A stretch of DNA of 64,000 nt from Nitrososphaerales archaeon. GTDB taxonomy: Archaea; Thermoproteota; Nitrososphaeria; Nitrososphaerales; Gagatemarchaeaceae. The stretch spans positions 248,001 to 312,000 of the forward strand of contig JAJTZB010000001.1 in assembly GCA_032906765.1 (NCBI GenBank), in the 5' to 3' direction. The notes under the pieces were generated by a model, which was not told where the DNA came from, did no database searches, and saw nothing but the letters and a program-made list of their open reading frames with translations. Positions 8,447 through 17,677 of this stretch are shown here, in pieces. The position numbers were made by a program, and so were the translations under genes. Positions within the stretch are counted from its first letter, which is position 1, and each line of letters opens with the position of its first letter.

Positions 8447-10269
8447 ATGTAGTCGAAGACCTTTCGCCGGAGGGGGTATTCAGGGTGGTCGGTGTACTTC
8501 AACTCGCCCTCCCAAGGTTCGAGGAGCCACTTGGAGTAGAGCTCCCGCTGCGCCACTGTCGAGCCTTCGAGCTTCTTGGCCCTGTATTCGAACACGGGAT
8601 ACGAGCCGAGGAGGCATTTCACCTCCCGGATGATGCCTTTCCTCGCCAGAGTCAGGGTGATGGATGCGTCGGGTTTCGAGGTGGAGATGAAGTAGGGCAG
8701 CGTCGTGACATCGAGCCTCATCCCATTCGCGCCCAGTATCTCGTCGCCTGCGGACAACCCCGCAGCTTCCGCAGGGCTGCCGAAGAGTCTCGTTGAGACG
8801 ATTGTCTTGCCCGAATCAGACTTTACCTTCACGCCCAGGAATCCTTTCTCAGGCATCGGGTCCTTCACCTTTGGGGCCAGCTCCAGCCCCGCGTATGCGA
8901 AGTACTTGCCGAAGTTGACCCGCGACGTGCCTCGCACCCGCTCTTCGAAGATCTCCGAGAGGTCGTGCCCGGCTACTTCGCTGCAGGCACGCTCAAACTC
9001 TGCGTCTGTGTACGCTCTGCCCTGCTTGTAGGTCTCGCGGTATACTTTCCGCATGACGTCGTCCAGAGTGCGCGAGCTACCAGTCAGCCCTCTGATTTCC
9101 ATGTCTATCGCCCAGCCTATGACAGCTCCCTGCGAATAGTAGGAGCTGACGACGTTGGGGGAGTTCTCGTCTGGACGGTAGAACTTTATCCAGGTGTCGA
9201 AGCTCGCCTCCTCGGCGCTTTCATTCAGCGGTCCAGGTAGGCTGGACAGGGCGCTGATGTCCGAACAAAGTTCGTCCAGGTACTCCTCGGCGGAGAACAA
9301 CTTGGCCCTCCGAAGGATGAGGTTGTCGTAGTAGCTTGTTATCCCTTCTGCGATCCACAGGGACTTCGTGAAGGTCTCGGACCTGTAGTCGAACGGACCC
9401 AAACCCGTGGGCCTCATTCTCTTCACGTTCCATGCATGGAAGAATTCGTGGCTGAAGAGCGAGAGGGATTTCCTGTACTCCTCCTCAGGCTGGAGCCTCA
9501 GCCTCGGGAGCATGCAGTGGGTGCTGTTCAAGTGCTCTAACCCCCCTGAAATGTCGTCTGAGAAGTCCAAAATGAAGACGTACCTCCTGTAGGGTATCTC
9601 TCCGAACACAGGGACTGTGTGCTCGACAATCTTCTTGACGTCGGAGACAAGCTTTCCGTGAAGAGCGCTGTCAAGGGCAGAAATCGAGACCTCGTGCCTG
9701 ACAGAGCCAACATCGAACTGGTACGTGTCTTGGTTTCCAATCTCGATAGGAGAGTCCACGAGCGTGTCAAAGTCTGGAACGGCGTAGTCCCTTCTCCCAC
9801 CGTCCCCCACAGAGACCTGCTCGAGCCCTGTGGTGATTGTCGCCCAGCCTTCGCAGGGGGCCACTGTGAGGAGTATGAGCTCCTTCTCCATCCCGTCGAG
9901 ATACATGAAGACGCTCGCGCCGTTGACGATACCGTGAATGTCGTCAAGGTAGCTGGTGTCGACAGTGAATTCGTGCGCATAGACTCTGTAGCTCACCTCA
10001 ACGCCACGCGTGCCAGCTGATTCTACGACCCAGGCGTACTTCGAGTCCTTGTGGGACGCCAGCTCTTTCCCTGTGCCAATTTCTTTTGCCTCAAAATCAA
10101 TGACGTTGCGCGAGAACTCCCTGACGAGGTAGGAGCCGGGGGTCCAGACGGGCATCACGAACCTGAGGTCCTTCCCTTCACCGGCCTTCACCTCTATCCT
10201 GACCTCGAAGTAGTGGGTGTTGGGCCTCGGCATAGAGACAATGTAGTGCAAACGCGGGACCCGTGGCAT
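8443..10269 (-). CDS. M61 family metallopeptidase with PDZ domain
   Basis: This 608-aa protein has the M61 (glycyl aminopeptidase-like) N-terminal beta domain (VWTPGSYLVREFSRN, about residues 41-54), the zinc site HEFFHAWNVKRMRP at about 274-287 and the third ligand in LWIAEGITSYYDNL near 308. A C-terminal PDZ domain follows (GFLGVKV to AGDEILGANG). There is no signal peptide, so it is probably cytosolic and trims peptides. It is the last host gene before the left attachment repeat of the mobile element at 10350. Confidence 0.9.
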   Translation of the reverse strand: MPRVPRLHYIVSMPRPNTHYFEVRIEVKAGEGKDLRFVMPVWTPGSYLVREFSRNVIDFEAKEIGTGKELASHKDSKYAWVVESAGTRGVEVSYRVYAHEFTVDTSYLDDIHGIVNGASVFMYLDGMEKELILLTVAPCEGWATITTGLEQVSVGDGGRRDYAVPDFDTLVDSPIEIGNQDTYQFDVGSVRHEVSISALDSALHGKLVSDVKKIVEHTVPVFGEIPYRRYVFILDFSDDISGGLEHLNSTHCMLPRLRLQPEEEYRKSLSLFSHEFFHAWNVKRMRPTGLGPFDYRSETFTKSLWIAEGITSYYDNLILRRAKLFSAEEYLDELCSDISALSSLPGPLNESAEEASFDTWIKFYRPDENSPNVVSSYYSQGAVIGWAIDMEIRGLTGSSRTLDDVMRKVYRETYKQGRAYTDAEFERACSEVAGHDLSEIFEERVRGTSRVNFGKYFAYAGLELAPKVKDPMPEKGFLGVKVKSDSGKTIVSTRLFGSPAEAAGLSAGDEILGANGMRLDVTTLPYFISTSKPDASITLTLARKGIIREVKCLLGSYPVFEYRAKKLEGSTVAQRELYSKWLLEPWEGELKYTDHPEYPLRRKVFDYI

Positions 10270-10349
10270 TGGTTCGCACGAGGTGGGCCGCAGCCTACTT
10301 ACACTTTCCGCGGGGCGACATGCTGTCGAGTGGAAACATGAATTGGAAT

Positions 10350-10364
10350 GCGCCGGGAAAGGGA
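10350..10364. repeat. attL: 15-bp copy of the tRNA-Ser 3' end
   Basis: GCGCCGGGAAAGGGA, identical to 31180-31194. It lies between the start of the M61 peptidase and the integrase, where no tRNA body is present, so it is a 3'-end fragment left by integration. Confidence 0.85.
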
Positions 10365-10425
10365 GCTCGACCTTCGCGTTAAATTCCCTCCCGAAGGGTA
10401 TAGAGCCAGATAGGGGCCTGAAACC

Positions 10426-11562
10426 GTGAGCGAGCTAGAGCAGGAGGGGTACCAGGAGCAGAACCTGCGGCTGATAGACCAGTTCATCGAGGACCTGCCA
10501 CCCATGTCCGTCAAGAGGCAGGAGAAGCACAGGATCATACTCCGCAACGTATCGAAGTGGTGGCTGAAGAAGCCCTTCGACGACGTCACCAGGCAGGACC
10601 TCAAGCAGATCATCGTCGGAATCGACAGCGCCGTCGTGAAGAACCGGATGACGGGCCAGACCAAGCCGTTCGAGGACTGGACGAAGGTCGACTACAAGCG
10701 CTGCACGAAGCGCTTCATGCGGTGGCACCGAGACGCCGACTTCGTGAAGGATTTTCCGGTCGGCTCGGCAGAGGAGACGGTGGGGCCGGACGACATACTC
10801 ACCGACGAGGAGCTCTGGAAGATCTTCGGGGTCTGCCAGAACCTCCGCGACCGCGCCATGAGCTACACCATGTACGAGGTTGGGCCCAGGCCGGCGGAGT
10901 TCCTCAAGCTGAGGAAGAACGACGTGATGTTCGACGACTACGGCGCGATAGTGTACCTGCGCAAGACCAAGACCGTGTCGCGGCCGGTCCGCGTGATCAA
11001 CGCCGCTCCGCTGTTGGCGAACTGGATAGAGAACCACCCCGTGCCCGAGAGGGACGCGCCTCTCTGGATCGACCAGTCGCGCAACACCAGGAACACGGCG
11101 ATTAAGTGGACGGGCCTGATCAAGATAGTCAAGCGGTGGCGGGAGAGTGCGAAGATAGAGAAGACGGTGACGCCGTACGTGTTCAGGCACACGCGGGCGA
11201 CGCACCTGGCGAAGATAATGACGGAGGCGCAGCTCTGCCTGGTCTTCGGCTGGAAGATAGGCTCGAAGATGCCGCGGATGTACATTCACTTGAGCGGCAA
11301 GGACGTCGACGAGACGCTGCTGAAGGCCTACGGGCTGAGGAAGGAGCAGCAGGAAGAGGTCAAGGCACCCAAGAGATGCGTCAGGTGCGGGACGCTCTGC
11401 GAGGCAGACGCGGAGACGTGCCGCAGGTGCGGGATGGCGCTGACGCTGACGGCGGCCATGAAGAAGGACGAGGAGATGGCCAGGCTGAACGAGAAGCTCG
11501 AGAGGCTCGAAAGAGCGGTCGCCGAGAGGTTCGAGAAGGACCAGGCTGCAGCTGGTAGCTGA
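10426..11562 (+). CDS. Tyrosine recombinase (integrase) with C-terminal zinc ribbon
   Basis: The 378-aa protein has an N-terminal core-binding domain (about 10-115) and a catalytic domain. Visible catalytic candidates are R155 (in EVGPRPAEFLKL), a lysine near 180-182, R254 in YVFRHTRATH (the first His of the usual HxxR is Tyr here), W276 in place of the second His and Y286 (RMYIHLSG) as nucleophile. A zinc ribbon (CVRCG then CRRCG, 318-336) and a charged coiled-coil tail follow. The start is GTG at 10426. The gene is intact and not split by the attachment site. It presumably excises and integrates the element at tRNA-Ser. Confidence 0.9.
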   Translation: MSELEQEGYQEQNLRLIDQFIEDLPPMSVKRQEKHRIILRNVSKWWLKKPFDDVTRQDLKQIIVGIDSAVVKNRMTGQTKPFEDWTKVDYKRCTKRFMRWHRDADFVKDFPVGSAEETVGPDDILTDEELWKIFGVCQNLRDRAMSYTMYEVGPRPAEFLKLRKNDVMFDDYGAIVYLRKTKTVSRPVRVINAAPLLANWIENHPVPERDAPLWIDQSRNTRNTAIKWTGLIKIVKRWRESAKIEKTVTPYVFRHTRATHLAKIMTEAQLCLVFGWKIGSKMPRMYIHLSGKDVDETLLKAYGLRKEQQEEVKAPKRCVRCGTLCEADAETCRRCGMALTLTAAMKKDEEMARLNEKLERLERAVAERFEKDQAAAGS

Positions 11563-13128
11563 CTACGGGGAGTAGAATGCCTCTAGGAGGTCGATGTCCA
11601 CGAAGAGCTGGCCTATCCCCGCCCTCTTCGTCACATATCCCCCCTCGTACAGCTTGTCCAACCCGAACTGCAGGATTTTCTTGTCCCAGCCGTACCTGTC
11701 CTCGAAGATCCTGCTCAGCGCCCTGAAACCCATCTCGCCGTGGCAGTGGAGGTAGGCAAGGGGGACCCAGCGCGCGGGCTCCCCGAGCCAGCAGTCCCCG
11801 CGCTCCTTCAGGGCCTGGTCGAACTCCTTCTTGTAGAGGAGCTCGGTCTCCCCTGTGGCTCCGCCGTACTTCGCCTCCATGTCCACCTTCATGAAGTCGA
11901 GCGCCTCGGCGTACCCGCACAGGGGGTCAGGAAGCTTCGGGAACTCGACCCTGAATGGCGGCTCCCGCGGCCTACCGCCCACGGGCCTCTTCCTGACCAC
12001 GGCCGAATAGTCCTCCAGGCCGGGGATGAGCTCGGCTACATCGTCCGCCCTCTCTGGGTACAGGATCTTGGCGAGCCGCCTCGCGTCGTCGGGGCTCGAC
12101 CTGAATGCCAGGACCGGGCCCACGTTGGCGTCCACCGAGGCCATCAGGTCGTCGGGGATGTCGGAGAGGGTCTGGGCCACCATCCAGAGGTAGAGCTCGT
12201 ACTTCCTCGACTGGGAGAGGATGGTTCGAAGGATGCGGAGCTGCGCGATGTCCCTGAACTCGTCGGCCGCGAATATCACGGGTGTGCGCGCCGAGGGCTC
12301 CTTCCCCGACTTCTCGAGCCTGGTGGCCCGCTTCACGCTCGCGAAGTAGAGCTTCATCACCACGGCCGAAGCGAAGATCCTCCTAAACTCGCTCGGCAGG
12401 TTCGGGGGCATCCTGAAGATGGTGAGGGTCCCGGGCTCCATGAGCTTCTCCAAGTCGATGGTGGACTTGCGGTTGCAGAATGTGCGGAACGTCACCGAGC
12501 TCTGCGGCAGGACGAAGTTGGATATCCTGTTGAGGACTGGCATGTAGGCATCCTGCGGGAGCTTGGAGATGGCCTCCATCGTCCCCCGGATTATGTCCTT
12601 CTGGACCTCCTTCCGGTTGAGAAGGTCCTCGACCTCCCTGGCGCTCCTCTTTGTGAAGTCCAGGGTGATGTTGTAGATCTCCCAGAGGGTGGGGTCGGGG
12701 GTGAACCTGTAGTCGTAGTACTGGACCCCCTTGAAGACCCACATGAGGCGGGGCGCGTTGGTGGAGTCTGTGTTGAAGACGTCGGAGAGGAGGATGGAGA
12801 ACTCGTCCACCTGGTTGTGGGTGAACTCGGGCTTCTCTGATTCTTCGAGCCCATCGGGGAGGGAGAGTAGGTTGAAGCCGAAGGTCACGTACTGCGGGTC
12901 GAACAGGTTGACCCTTGTCCACTCGGACTTCGGGATGGAGCGCAGCAGGTCGATGGACGCGTCCCCCGCCGGGTCGAAGAAGAAGAGAGCCGGCCGCGGC
13001 TTCCCCTCCTCTTTCTTCTTGAAGAGAAGGTTGAGCATGTGCAGGACTGCGTTGGTCTTGCCGCTACCAGTCCCGCCCACCACGAGCGTGTGGAAGAGCA
13101 TGTCGCCGCTGTCGAGGGTCTGGCCCAA
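11563..13128 (-). CDS. VirB4/VirD4/HerA-type conjugation ATPase, motor domain
   Basis: This frame holds the motor domain: Walker A GGTGSGKTN (residues 18-26), Walker B VIFAADEF (284-291), a sensor Q in MVAQTLSDIPDDL (319) and a C-terminal part with a winged-helix-like FRALSRIFEDRYGW. Such ATPases pump DNA in conjugation or drive type IV secretion. The only available start is TTG directly after an in-frame stop, and the usual N-terminal domain is encoded in the neighbouring frame at 13148-14146. The two look like one gene separated by a frame change and stop codons. It converges with the integrase gene, end to end. Confidence 0.8.
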   Translation of the reverse strand: MGQTLDSGDMLFHTLVVGGTGSGKTNAVLHMLNLLFKKKEEGKPRPALFFFDPAGDASIDLLRSIPKSEWTRVNLFDPQYVTFGFNLLSLPDGLEESEKPEFTHNQVDEFSILLSDVFNTDSTNAPRLMWVFKGVQYYDYRFTPDPTLWEIYNITLDFTKRSAREVEDLLNRKEVQKDIIRGTMEAISKLPQDAYMPVLNRISNFVLPQSSVTFRTFCNRKSTIDLEKLMEPGTLTIFRMPPNLPSEFRRIFASAVVMKLYFASVKRATRLEKSGKEPSARTPVIFAADEFRDIAQLRILRTILSQSRKYELYLWMVAQTLSDIPDDLMASVDANVGPVLAFRSSPDDARRLAKILYPERADDVAELIPGLEDYSAVVRKRPVGGRPREPPFRVEFPKLPDPLCGYAEALDFMKVDMEAKYGGATGETELLYKKEFDQALKERGDCWLGEPARWVPLAYLHCHGEMGFRALSRIFEDRYGWDKKILQFGLDKLYEGGYVTKRAGIGQLFVDIDLLEAFYSP

Positions 13129-13147
13129 TTCGTTTCAGCGATTGGAG

Positions 13148-14146
13148 TCAGGCTCGGCCCTTAACGGGGGCAGCTTCCAGGCCGACGATTCCAGGTAGTT
13201 CCGTGAGGAAGGCCGGGTTCGGCTCGATGCTCTGCGCCCCCAGCTCGCCGTACACTGACTTCAGGACGGCCAGGTACTCGTTCAGGCCAGGTACCGAGCC
13301 TGATGAGATCAAGACGTCCGTCTTGCCAGACGTGAAGACAACTTCCAGGCTCCTCACCGCCGGCGAAGCGAGGAGGGACAGCCTCTCCGCGTCCTTCTCC
13401 TTCAGCGGTTCCTTGATCAGCGGGACTCTGGTCAGCCTCAGGACCTTCGAAACCCCCCTGCCTTCCGGCTCTCCGGCCCCTTCGACGTCTCCACCCGGGA
13501 CCACCGGCGAGTACTGGCTGAAGGCGACCGACTTCATAGAGCTGGCCTCCTTGACGATTGGCAGATGGACGAAGTAGGGAAGTTCGTCCTTAGTGATCAG
13601 GAACGAAGGGGGCTCGAGACGGGAGCGGGTGTAGCTCATGAAGTATGGCGAGACATCCTCGACCATCCTCCTCTCGACGAGATCCACTAGCATCCACGGG
13701 TTCCTGTAGACGAAGGTCCCGAGCCTGTCGAGCTCGTCGTGGCAGTCCTTGAAGGGCAGGGACGAAATATCCCCTGGGTCTCCTACCCACATCCCCTGTA
13801 TTGCAAGCAGGACTTGCGGCGAGTTTACTATGGCATCGATTCTCTTGATTCTCTCTGCGGACTTCTTGAACCAGTCCCGGTGGAGCTCGGGCCTGTCGTA
13901 CTCGCTGTCGTCGATGATGCTCGTCTTGGGTGTCTTGATGTGCACGGCCGCGAGGTTGATGTCGTTCTTCAGGGCCACCAGCGAAGGGGAATAGTTGGCG
14001 CGCCGGAAGAGGAGCTGGACCCAGGCGAACCTCGGCGAGGCTGCTTCGATTGAGTGAATCAGCTCCCCGACGAACCTCTGCGGCTCCGGATAGCGGGGCG
14101 ACGACATCACGTTCGCGTTGATCAATGACACGTTGAAGAATCGCAC
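13148..14146 (-). CDS. N-terminal domain of the conjugation-type ATPase (separate frame)
   Basis: The 332 residues resemble the N-terminal TraC-like domain of archaeal and actinobacterial VirB4/TraG-like proteins: VRFFNVSLINANVMSSPRYPE at the start, PRFAWVQLLFRRANYS, and FLITKDELPYFVHLPIVKEAS, which matches the usual T-x-E-L-x-x-x-x-H-L-P segment. It stops at TGA 13150-13148, 20 nt before the ATPase frame opens. Upstream, GTG 14180 starts MSDNQRYKLEP in a third frame, which reads naturally into VRFFNVS after a frame slip near 14148. The intact ancestral gene probably ran 14180-11563. A split two-subunit arrangement is the alternative. Confidence 0.6.
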   Translation of the reverse strand: MRFFNVSLINANVMSSPRYPEPQRFVGELIHSIEAASPRFAWVQLLFRRANYSPSLVALKNDINLAAVHIKTPKTSIIDDSEYDRPELHRDWFKKSAERIKRIDAIVNSPQVLLAIQGMWVGDPGDISSLPFKDCHDELDRLGTFVYRNPWMLVDLVERRMVEDVSPYFMSYTRSRLEPPSFLITKDELPYFVHLPIVKEASSMKSVAFSQYSPVVPGGDVEGAGEPEGRGVSKVLRLTRVPLIKEPLKEKDAERLSLLASPAVRSLEVVFTSGKTDVLISSGSVPGLNEYLAVLKSVYGELGAQSIEPNPAFLTELPGIVGLEAAPVKGRA

Positions 14147-14169
14147 GCGGCTCGAGTTTGTATCTTTGA

Positions 14170-14613
14170 TTATCGCTCACGCCTCCGGCGTTTCATGAGG
14201 TGCCTGACTCTCGTGCCCAGGCGAGGATAAGCAAGCATGTCTCTGTATGGTCCGGCGGGCAACGGTCCAATCCTGCTGACCAGTTCGAGGAACAATGACA
14301 AAGCGAAGGCCGCTTGCAGGATGACGAGGTAGTACCAGCCCGAAGTGACGTGAGTGAACGGAAGACTCGCGGCGACTCCGGCAAAAGCGAGAACCGCCAG
14401 GAGGGGCCTGCTTCTCCACGGTCGTCTGGCAGGGCGAGGTGCGTCAGGACTGATTAGGCCAAGGTACCTGCAGACGGCCCACCACGCGGCCAGGCCGCTG
14501 CGGTCATCGAATGGCTTCGCAACCCGGCCGAGGTCATGCCTGTAGGCCACAGTGTACATGGCGGCGAGCCACGGAAGAGGGGTGTAGACGAATACCCAAG
14601 AGAGGTAATCCAT
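14170..14613 (-). CDS. Hypothetical membrane protein of the element
   Basis: The 147-aa product has an N-terminal hydrophobic segment (LSWVFVYTPLPWLAAMYTVAY), two further hydrophobic stretches around LLAVLAFAGVAAS and YYLVILQAAFALSLFLEL, and a very basic C-terminus ending KRRRRER. I do not recognise a family. Its end overlaps the GTG at 14180 that probably begins the conjugation ATPase, so it is likely co-transcribed with it and could be a membrane partner of the transfer apparatus. Confidence 0.6.
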   Translation of the reverse strand: MDYLSWVFVYTPLPWLAAMYTVAYRHDLGRVAKPFDDRSGLAAWWAVCRYLGLISPDAPRPARRPWRSRPLLAVLAFAGVAASLPFTHVTSGWYYLVILQAAFALSLFLELVSRIGPLPAGPYRDMLAYPRLGTRVRHLMKRRRRER

Positions 14614-14660
14614 CGAACGTGAGGCCTCAGACGGCTAATAACACGCGGGTTACTTCTCAT

Positions 14661-16970
14661 TCAGCATGCGGGCCAGGTCTTGCGCGTCAGGTCCCGGACG
14701 CCGACAGTCTTCCGCATGTTTGCGTCCACGAGCCCATGTCCGTGCTCGTGCCTCCCGACCAGCAACTCCACGTCGCAGCGGCTGTCGAACTCCCTCAGCA
14801 CTGTTGCGCAGGCTTCGGCCAAGAGCCTGACATAGCGCCTCGGGTCGTAGTCCTTCGCCTCCCAAAAGTCGAATGGCACGGCCCTCTTGGAGCCGCCCGA
14901 CCCGTAGTCCCTTATCACGTATCTTATCCCCTCTCCCGCGTGGAGTTCGACCCCCTCACCGACGAGCTGCTTCGCGACTGACGCCTGGAGGGTCCTGTTG
15001 ACGTACTCCTCAGGTTCCTTGGAGAGGTTCATGGCGAAGGCCATCTCGTCGGCCGAAGCCTCCCGGCTCTCAATCATGCTCGCGTACTTCAGGAAGACCT
15101 CGACACATTCGGGGAGCATCTCCCTTGCCTCTTTGATTGTGTCCGCTTTTGCGAGTCTCGTGAGGATCTCCATCTGGCACCGCTTGAAGAGGAGGGGCGT
15201 GTCGCGGCGCCTCGCCTCTATCCCTCGCACCTTCAACGCCCCGCTCCTGTAGGCGCCGAAGTATCTGTTCAGGACGGCCAGCCCTGGGTCCACCTTCGAA
15301 GGGAGGAAGGTGACCCACTTGTAGATGCCCTCGAAGGACAGCGGGAAACCAATCTCCTCTTCTATCTCTCGCTTTAGCTCCAAGTAGTCAGTCTCGTCTG
15401 CGCCGTCCCGTTTCAGCCAGAGGGAGTCGACTATCCCGTGGATGACCTCGTACCCCCTCCTTTCGGCGATTCGCGCCGTGTCGATTAGGGTCTTCCTGTC
15501 CCAGGCGCAGACTGCTATGTGGGCGTCTATCCTGCCGAACTTCGCGTTGGAGTGGCCGAGGTAGCCGAATGAAACGCAACCAACCCATTTGAGGACGGCT
15601 TGTCGCTCATCGAAGATCTTCCGCTCTGTCCCCGTCGCGCTGCCCTTCAATTCCTTGTATCGAAGCCGTTTGCCGACCACGATTTCCATCGACTTCGCGA
15701 TTATGCCTGTCCTCTCCTCGCAGACGTTCCAGTTCAGCTCCGGCACCCTGTTCTTCGAGTCTGGGCAGCAGGAGCACTTCACAGTCTCCGCAGAGATGTT
15801 CTTCCTGAGCATGATGTTCGGGTAAAGGGCCGAATAATCAAATTCGGCAATGCCCTCGTGCATTCCCATCTTCGGTTCGAATATGAAGCCGCCCCTGTCT
15901 GCCACCAGGAGTTCTGCTCTTGTCTTGAAATGCTCAGCCAGTGTGGGCTTCCAGGGCACCAGCAGGCCCATCTTGAAGGCGTTGTAGCACTGGAGGCTCG
16001 AGAGCGCCTTGCCTATGGTCGCCCTGCTCGACGTCTGGAGGGGCATTCTGCAGAGTCTGGAAAGCTCGAAGAGCCCTTCGAACCCGGCCTCGGAGAAGGC
16101 GAAGGACGTGTTGACGTCGATGTGCAGCCTCCCGTACAGCTTCATGGCCGACGGCTTGTAGTGGATTCTGCCGTAGCTGAAGTAGGACGTTCCTTTCCTT
16201 GCGGGAAGGGTCAGCAGCGTCCCGTCTCTGTCGAGTGCCAGCCTGCCCGCTACTCCGCTGGCCTCGGCCCTCTTGGTCAGGTAGGGAAAGAGGAAGGTGT
16301 CACCGTCGGTCGTGAGCACGAAGTCTGGGTCGGCTTCCTTCACTGCCTTCACTATATCGAGTATCATGTCGGCCTCGCTCCGGCCTTCGATCACAACCTT
16401 GCCGTTGTCGCTCTCCAGAGTCACGGCCTTTAGCGGGTCTGTGAAGCGCGCCAGCATTCCCTGTTTCTCTATCTGGACGTCCACCTTCACTTTCCTGAGG
16501 TTTGTTATGCAGTAGTCGTAAGCCCAGACGTCGTCCTCCAGCATCCACTCTAGCCTGTTTCCACGCTGCTCGACCTCGCAGTAGGCCAAGGGGAACAGGT
16601 CGCGCTCGTAGAGGTAGCTCTGGCTCGGCGGTACGTCCACGTTGTAAGCCCGGAAGGCGCCGAAGGGTCCCAGCCTCTCTATCCTCCCGGCCACCTGCTG
16701 GAGCCGCTTCGCGTCCCTTACCTTGGCCTCCACCACTTCGCTGCTCTCTCGGTCTGTGACCCTCTCGCGCCTTCGCACTACTCTCGTCCAGGCGAGCTCT
16801 TCCCCGACTGTCTTGAGCGGAGTCTCGAGGTCCGTCCTGTTGTCTGCCGCTATGTAGATGGAGGGCGACCAGCTGTCGACGAGCCTGACCGCGTCGCCGT
16901 TCTCCTCCTTGAGCCAGACCACCATTTCTCCGGGTCTGCCGGGGTAGAGGTCAAAGATTCGCCCGCGCAT
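14661..16970 (-). CDS. Family B DNA polymerase (PolB2-like), element-encoded
   Basis: With ATG 16970 the product is 769 aa (frame opens at 17072). Polymerase motif A is EFDYSALYPNIM (376-387, D378), motif B is LKWVGCVSFGYLG (460-472) and motif C reads HGIVDSL (511-517): the second aspartate (D515) is kept and the first is Ile. GIEARRRDTP (583-592) and a Cys-rich CSCC...C insert (399-417) are typical. The exonuclease region is degenerate: Exo I reads TLESDN instead of DIE, and Exo II reads TTDGDTFLFPYL. It probably replicates or repairs the element without proofreading; a polymerase of the PolB2-like group is my best match. Confidence 0.88.
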   Translation of the reverse strand: MRGRIFDLYPGRPGEMVVWLKEENGDAVRLVDSWSPSIYIAADNRTDLETPLKTVGEELAWTRVVRRRERVTDRESSEVVEAKVRDAKRLQQVAGRIERLGPFGAFRAYNVDVPPSQSYLYERDLFPLAYCEVEQRGNRLEWMLEDDVWAYDYCITNLRKVKVDVQIEKQGMLARFTDPLKAVTLESDNGKVVIEGRSEADMILDIVKAVKEADPDFVLTTDGDTFLFPYLTKRAEASGVAGRLALDRDGTLLTLPARKGTSYFSYGRIHYKPSAMKLYGRLHIDVNTSFAFSEAGFEGLFELSRLCRMPLQTSSRATIGKALSSLQCYNAFKMGLLVPWKPTLAEHFKTRAELLVADRGGFIFEPKMGMHEGIAEFDYSALYPNIMLRKNISAETVKCSCCPDSKNRVPELNWNVCEERTGIIAKSMEIVVGKRLRYKELKGSATGTERKIFDERQAVLKWVGCVSFGYLGHSNAKFGRIDAHIAVCAWDRKTLIDTARIAERRGYEVIHGIVDSLWLKRDGADETDYLELKREIEEEIGFPLSFEGIYKWVTFLPSKVDPGLAVLNRYFGAYRSGALKVRGIEARRRDTPLLFKRCQMEILTRLAKADTIKEAREMLPECVEVFLKYASMIESREASADEMAFAMNLSKEPEEYVNRTLQASVAKQLVGEGVELHAGEGIRYVIRDYGSGGSKRAVPFDFWEAKDYDPRRYVRLLAEACATVLREFDSRCDVELLVGRHEHGHGLVDANMRKTVGVRDLTRKTWPAC

Positions 16971-17165
16971 CTTCCCGTCCCTTCGGTCTCTGTATCTCAC
17001 GAGAGCGAACGCAATGCATACGAAACGAGGGTGATTGATTGGAAAGATATAATCACAGACGACGTTTTGCAAAGTCCCGGAGAGAGGGGCAGACGAAAGT
17101 GAGAGGCGGAGCCAGCAGGCGCATTCTGGCTCTTCACATTATTCTGAAGAAGTGACGGGAATCGC

Positions 17166-17495
17166 CTACTGCGGCGAGTTATTCGCGTCTTCGAAGGCTT
17201 GGCGCGCCCTCCTCACCTCCGCGCAGAAGTTCATGCTGTCCCCCCATCGGAATACAATGGCGGTGTGTTCGCCGTAGAAGCGCTTCAGTATCCTGCCTTC
17301 GACTAGGGTCGCCCCTACAGGATTGAAGAGCACGGAGAGAAAATCGTCGAAGTCGGCAGGCCTGCTTGCGCAGTCGCGCAACGAGACTCCGTTCATGCTG
17401 AGGCGGTAGACCGTCGACGCGAATCCGCTCAGCCCGAGCACCTCCTTCAGGGTGGATTCGCAGGCTGAAGCCATCGCCGCCTCGAACTCGGCCAA
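17166..17495 (-). CDS. Small hypothetical protein, NitrOD5-like pattern
   Basis: A 109-aa soluble protein whose middle, FDDFLSVLFNPVGATLVEGRILKRFYG, resembles the small helical domains common in Thaumarchaeota (NitrOD5-like); this is a pattern impression, not a confirmed match. The frame opens with TTG 17495, and ATG 17474 is an alternative start. It lies upstream of the PolB gene on the same strand with a gap of about 195 nt. The function is unknown. Confidence 0.5.
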   Translation of the reverse strand: MAEFEAAMASACESTLKEVLGLSGFASTVYRLSMNGVSLRDCASRPADFDDFLSVLFNPVGATLVEGRILKRFYGEHTAIVFRWGDSMNFCAEVRRARQAFEDANNSPQ

Positions 17496-17677
17496 TTCAG
17501 GGATTGAGAACTAGCGCGTTCTTAACGCGGGCTCTGAAGAATCCACTAATTCCCAATCCACAGCGAATAGGCGAAGTCTGCTGGCAGTCGCTGCAATCCT
17601 ATTGTTGTTGGCGTGGGCTGCGGCTCCCCCTCCTAGATTGGGCGAACTCACAGCTCTTGCTTCTAACCTCACGACCT

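Noticed and set aside
11740-12840. Long plus-strand frame of 366 codons
   Set aside because: Antisense to the conjugation ATPase, with low-complexity composition (Leu, Gly, His, Glu, Val) typical of a mirrored GC-rich gene.
15600-16433. Plus-strand frame of 277 codons
   Set aside because: Antisense to the PolB gene; no domain and no promoter.
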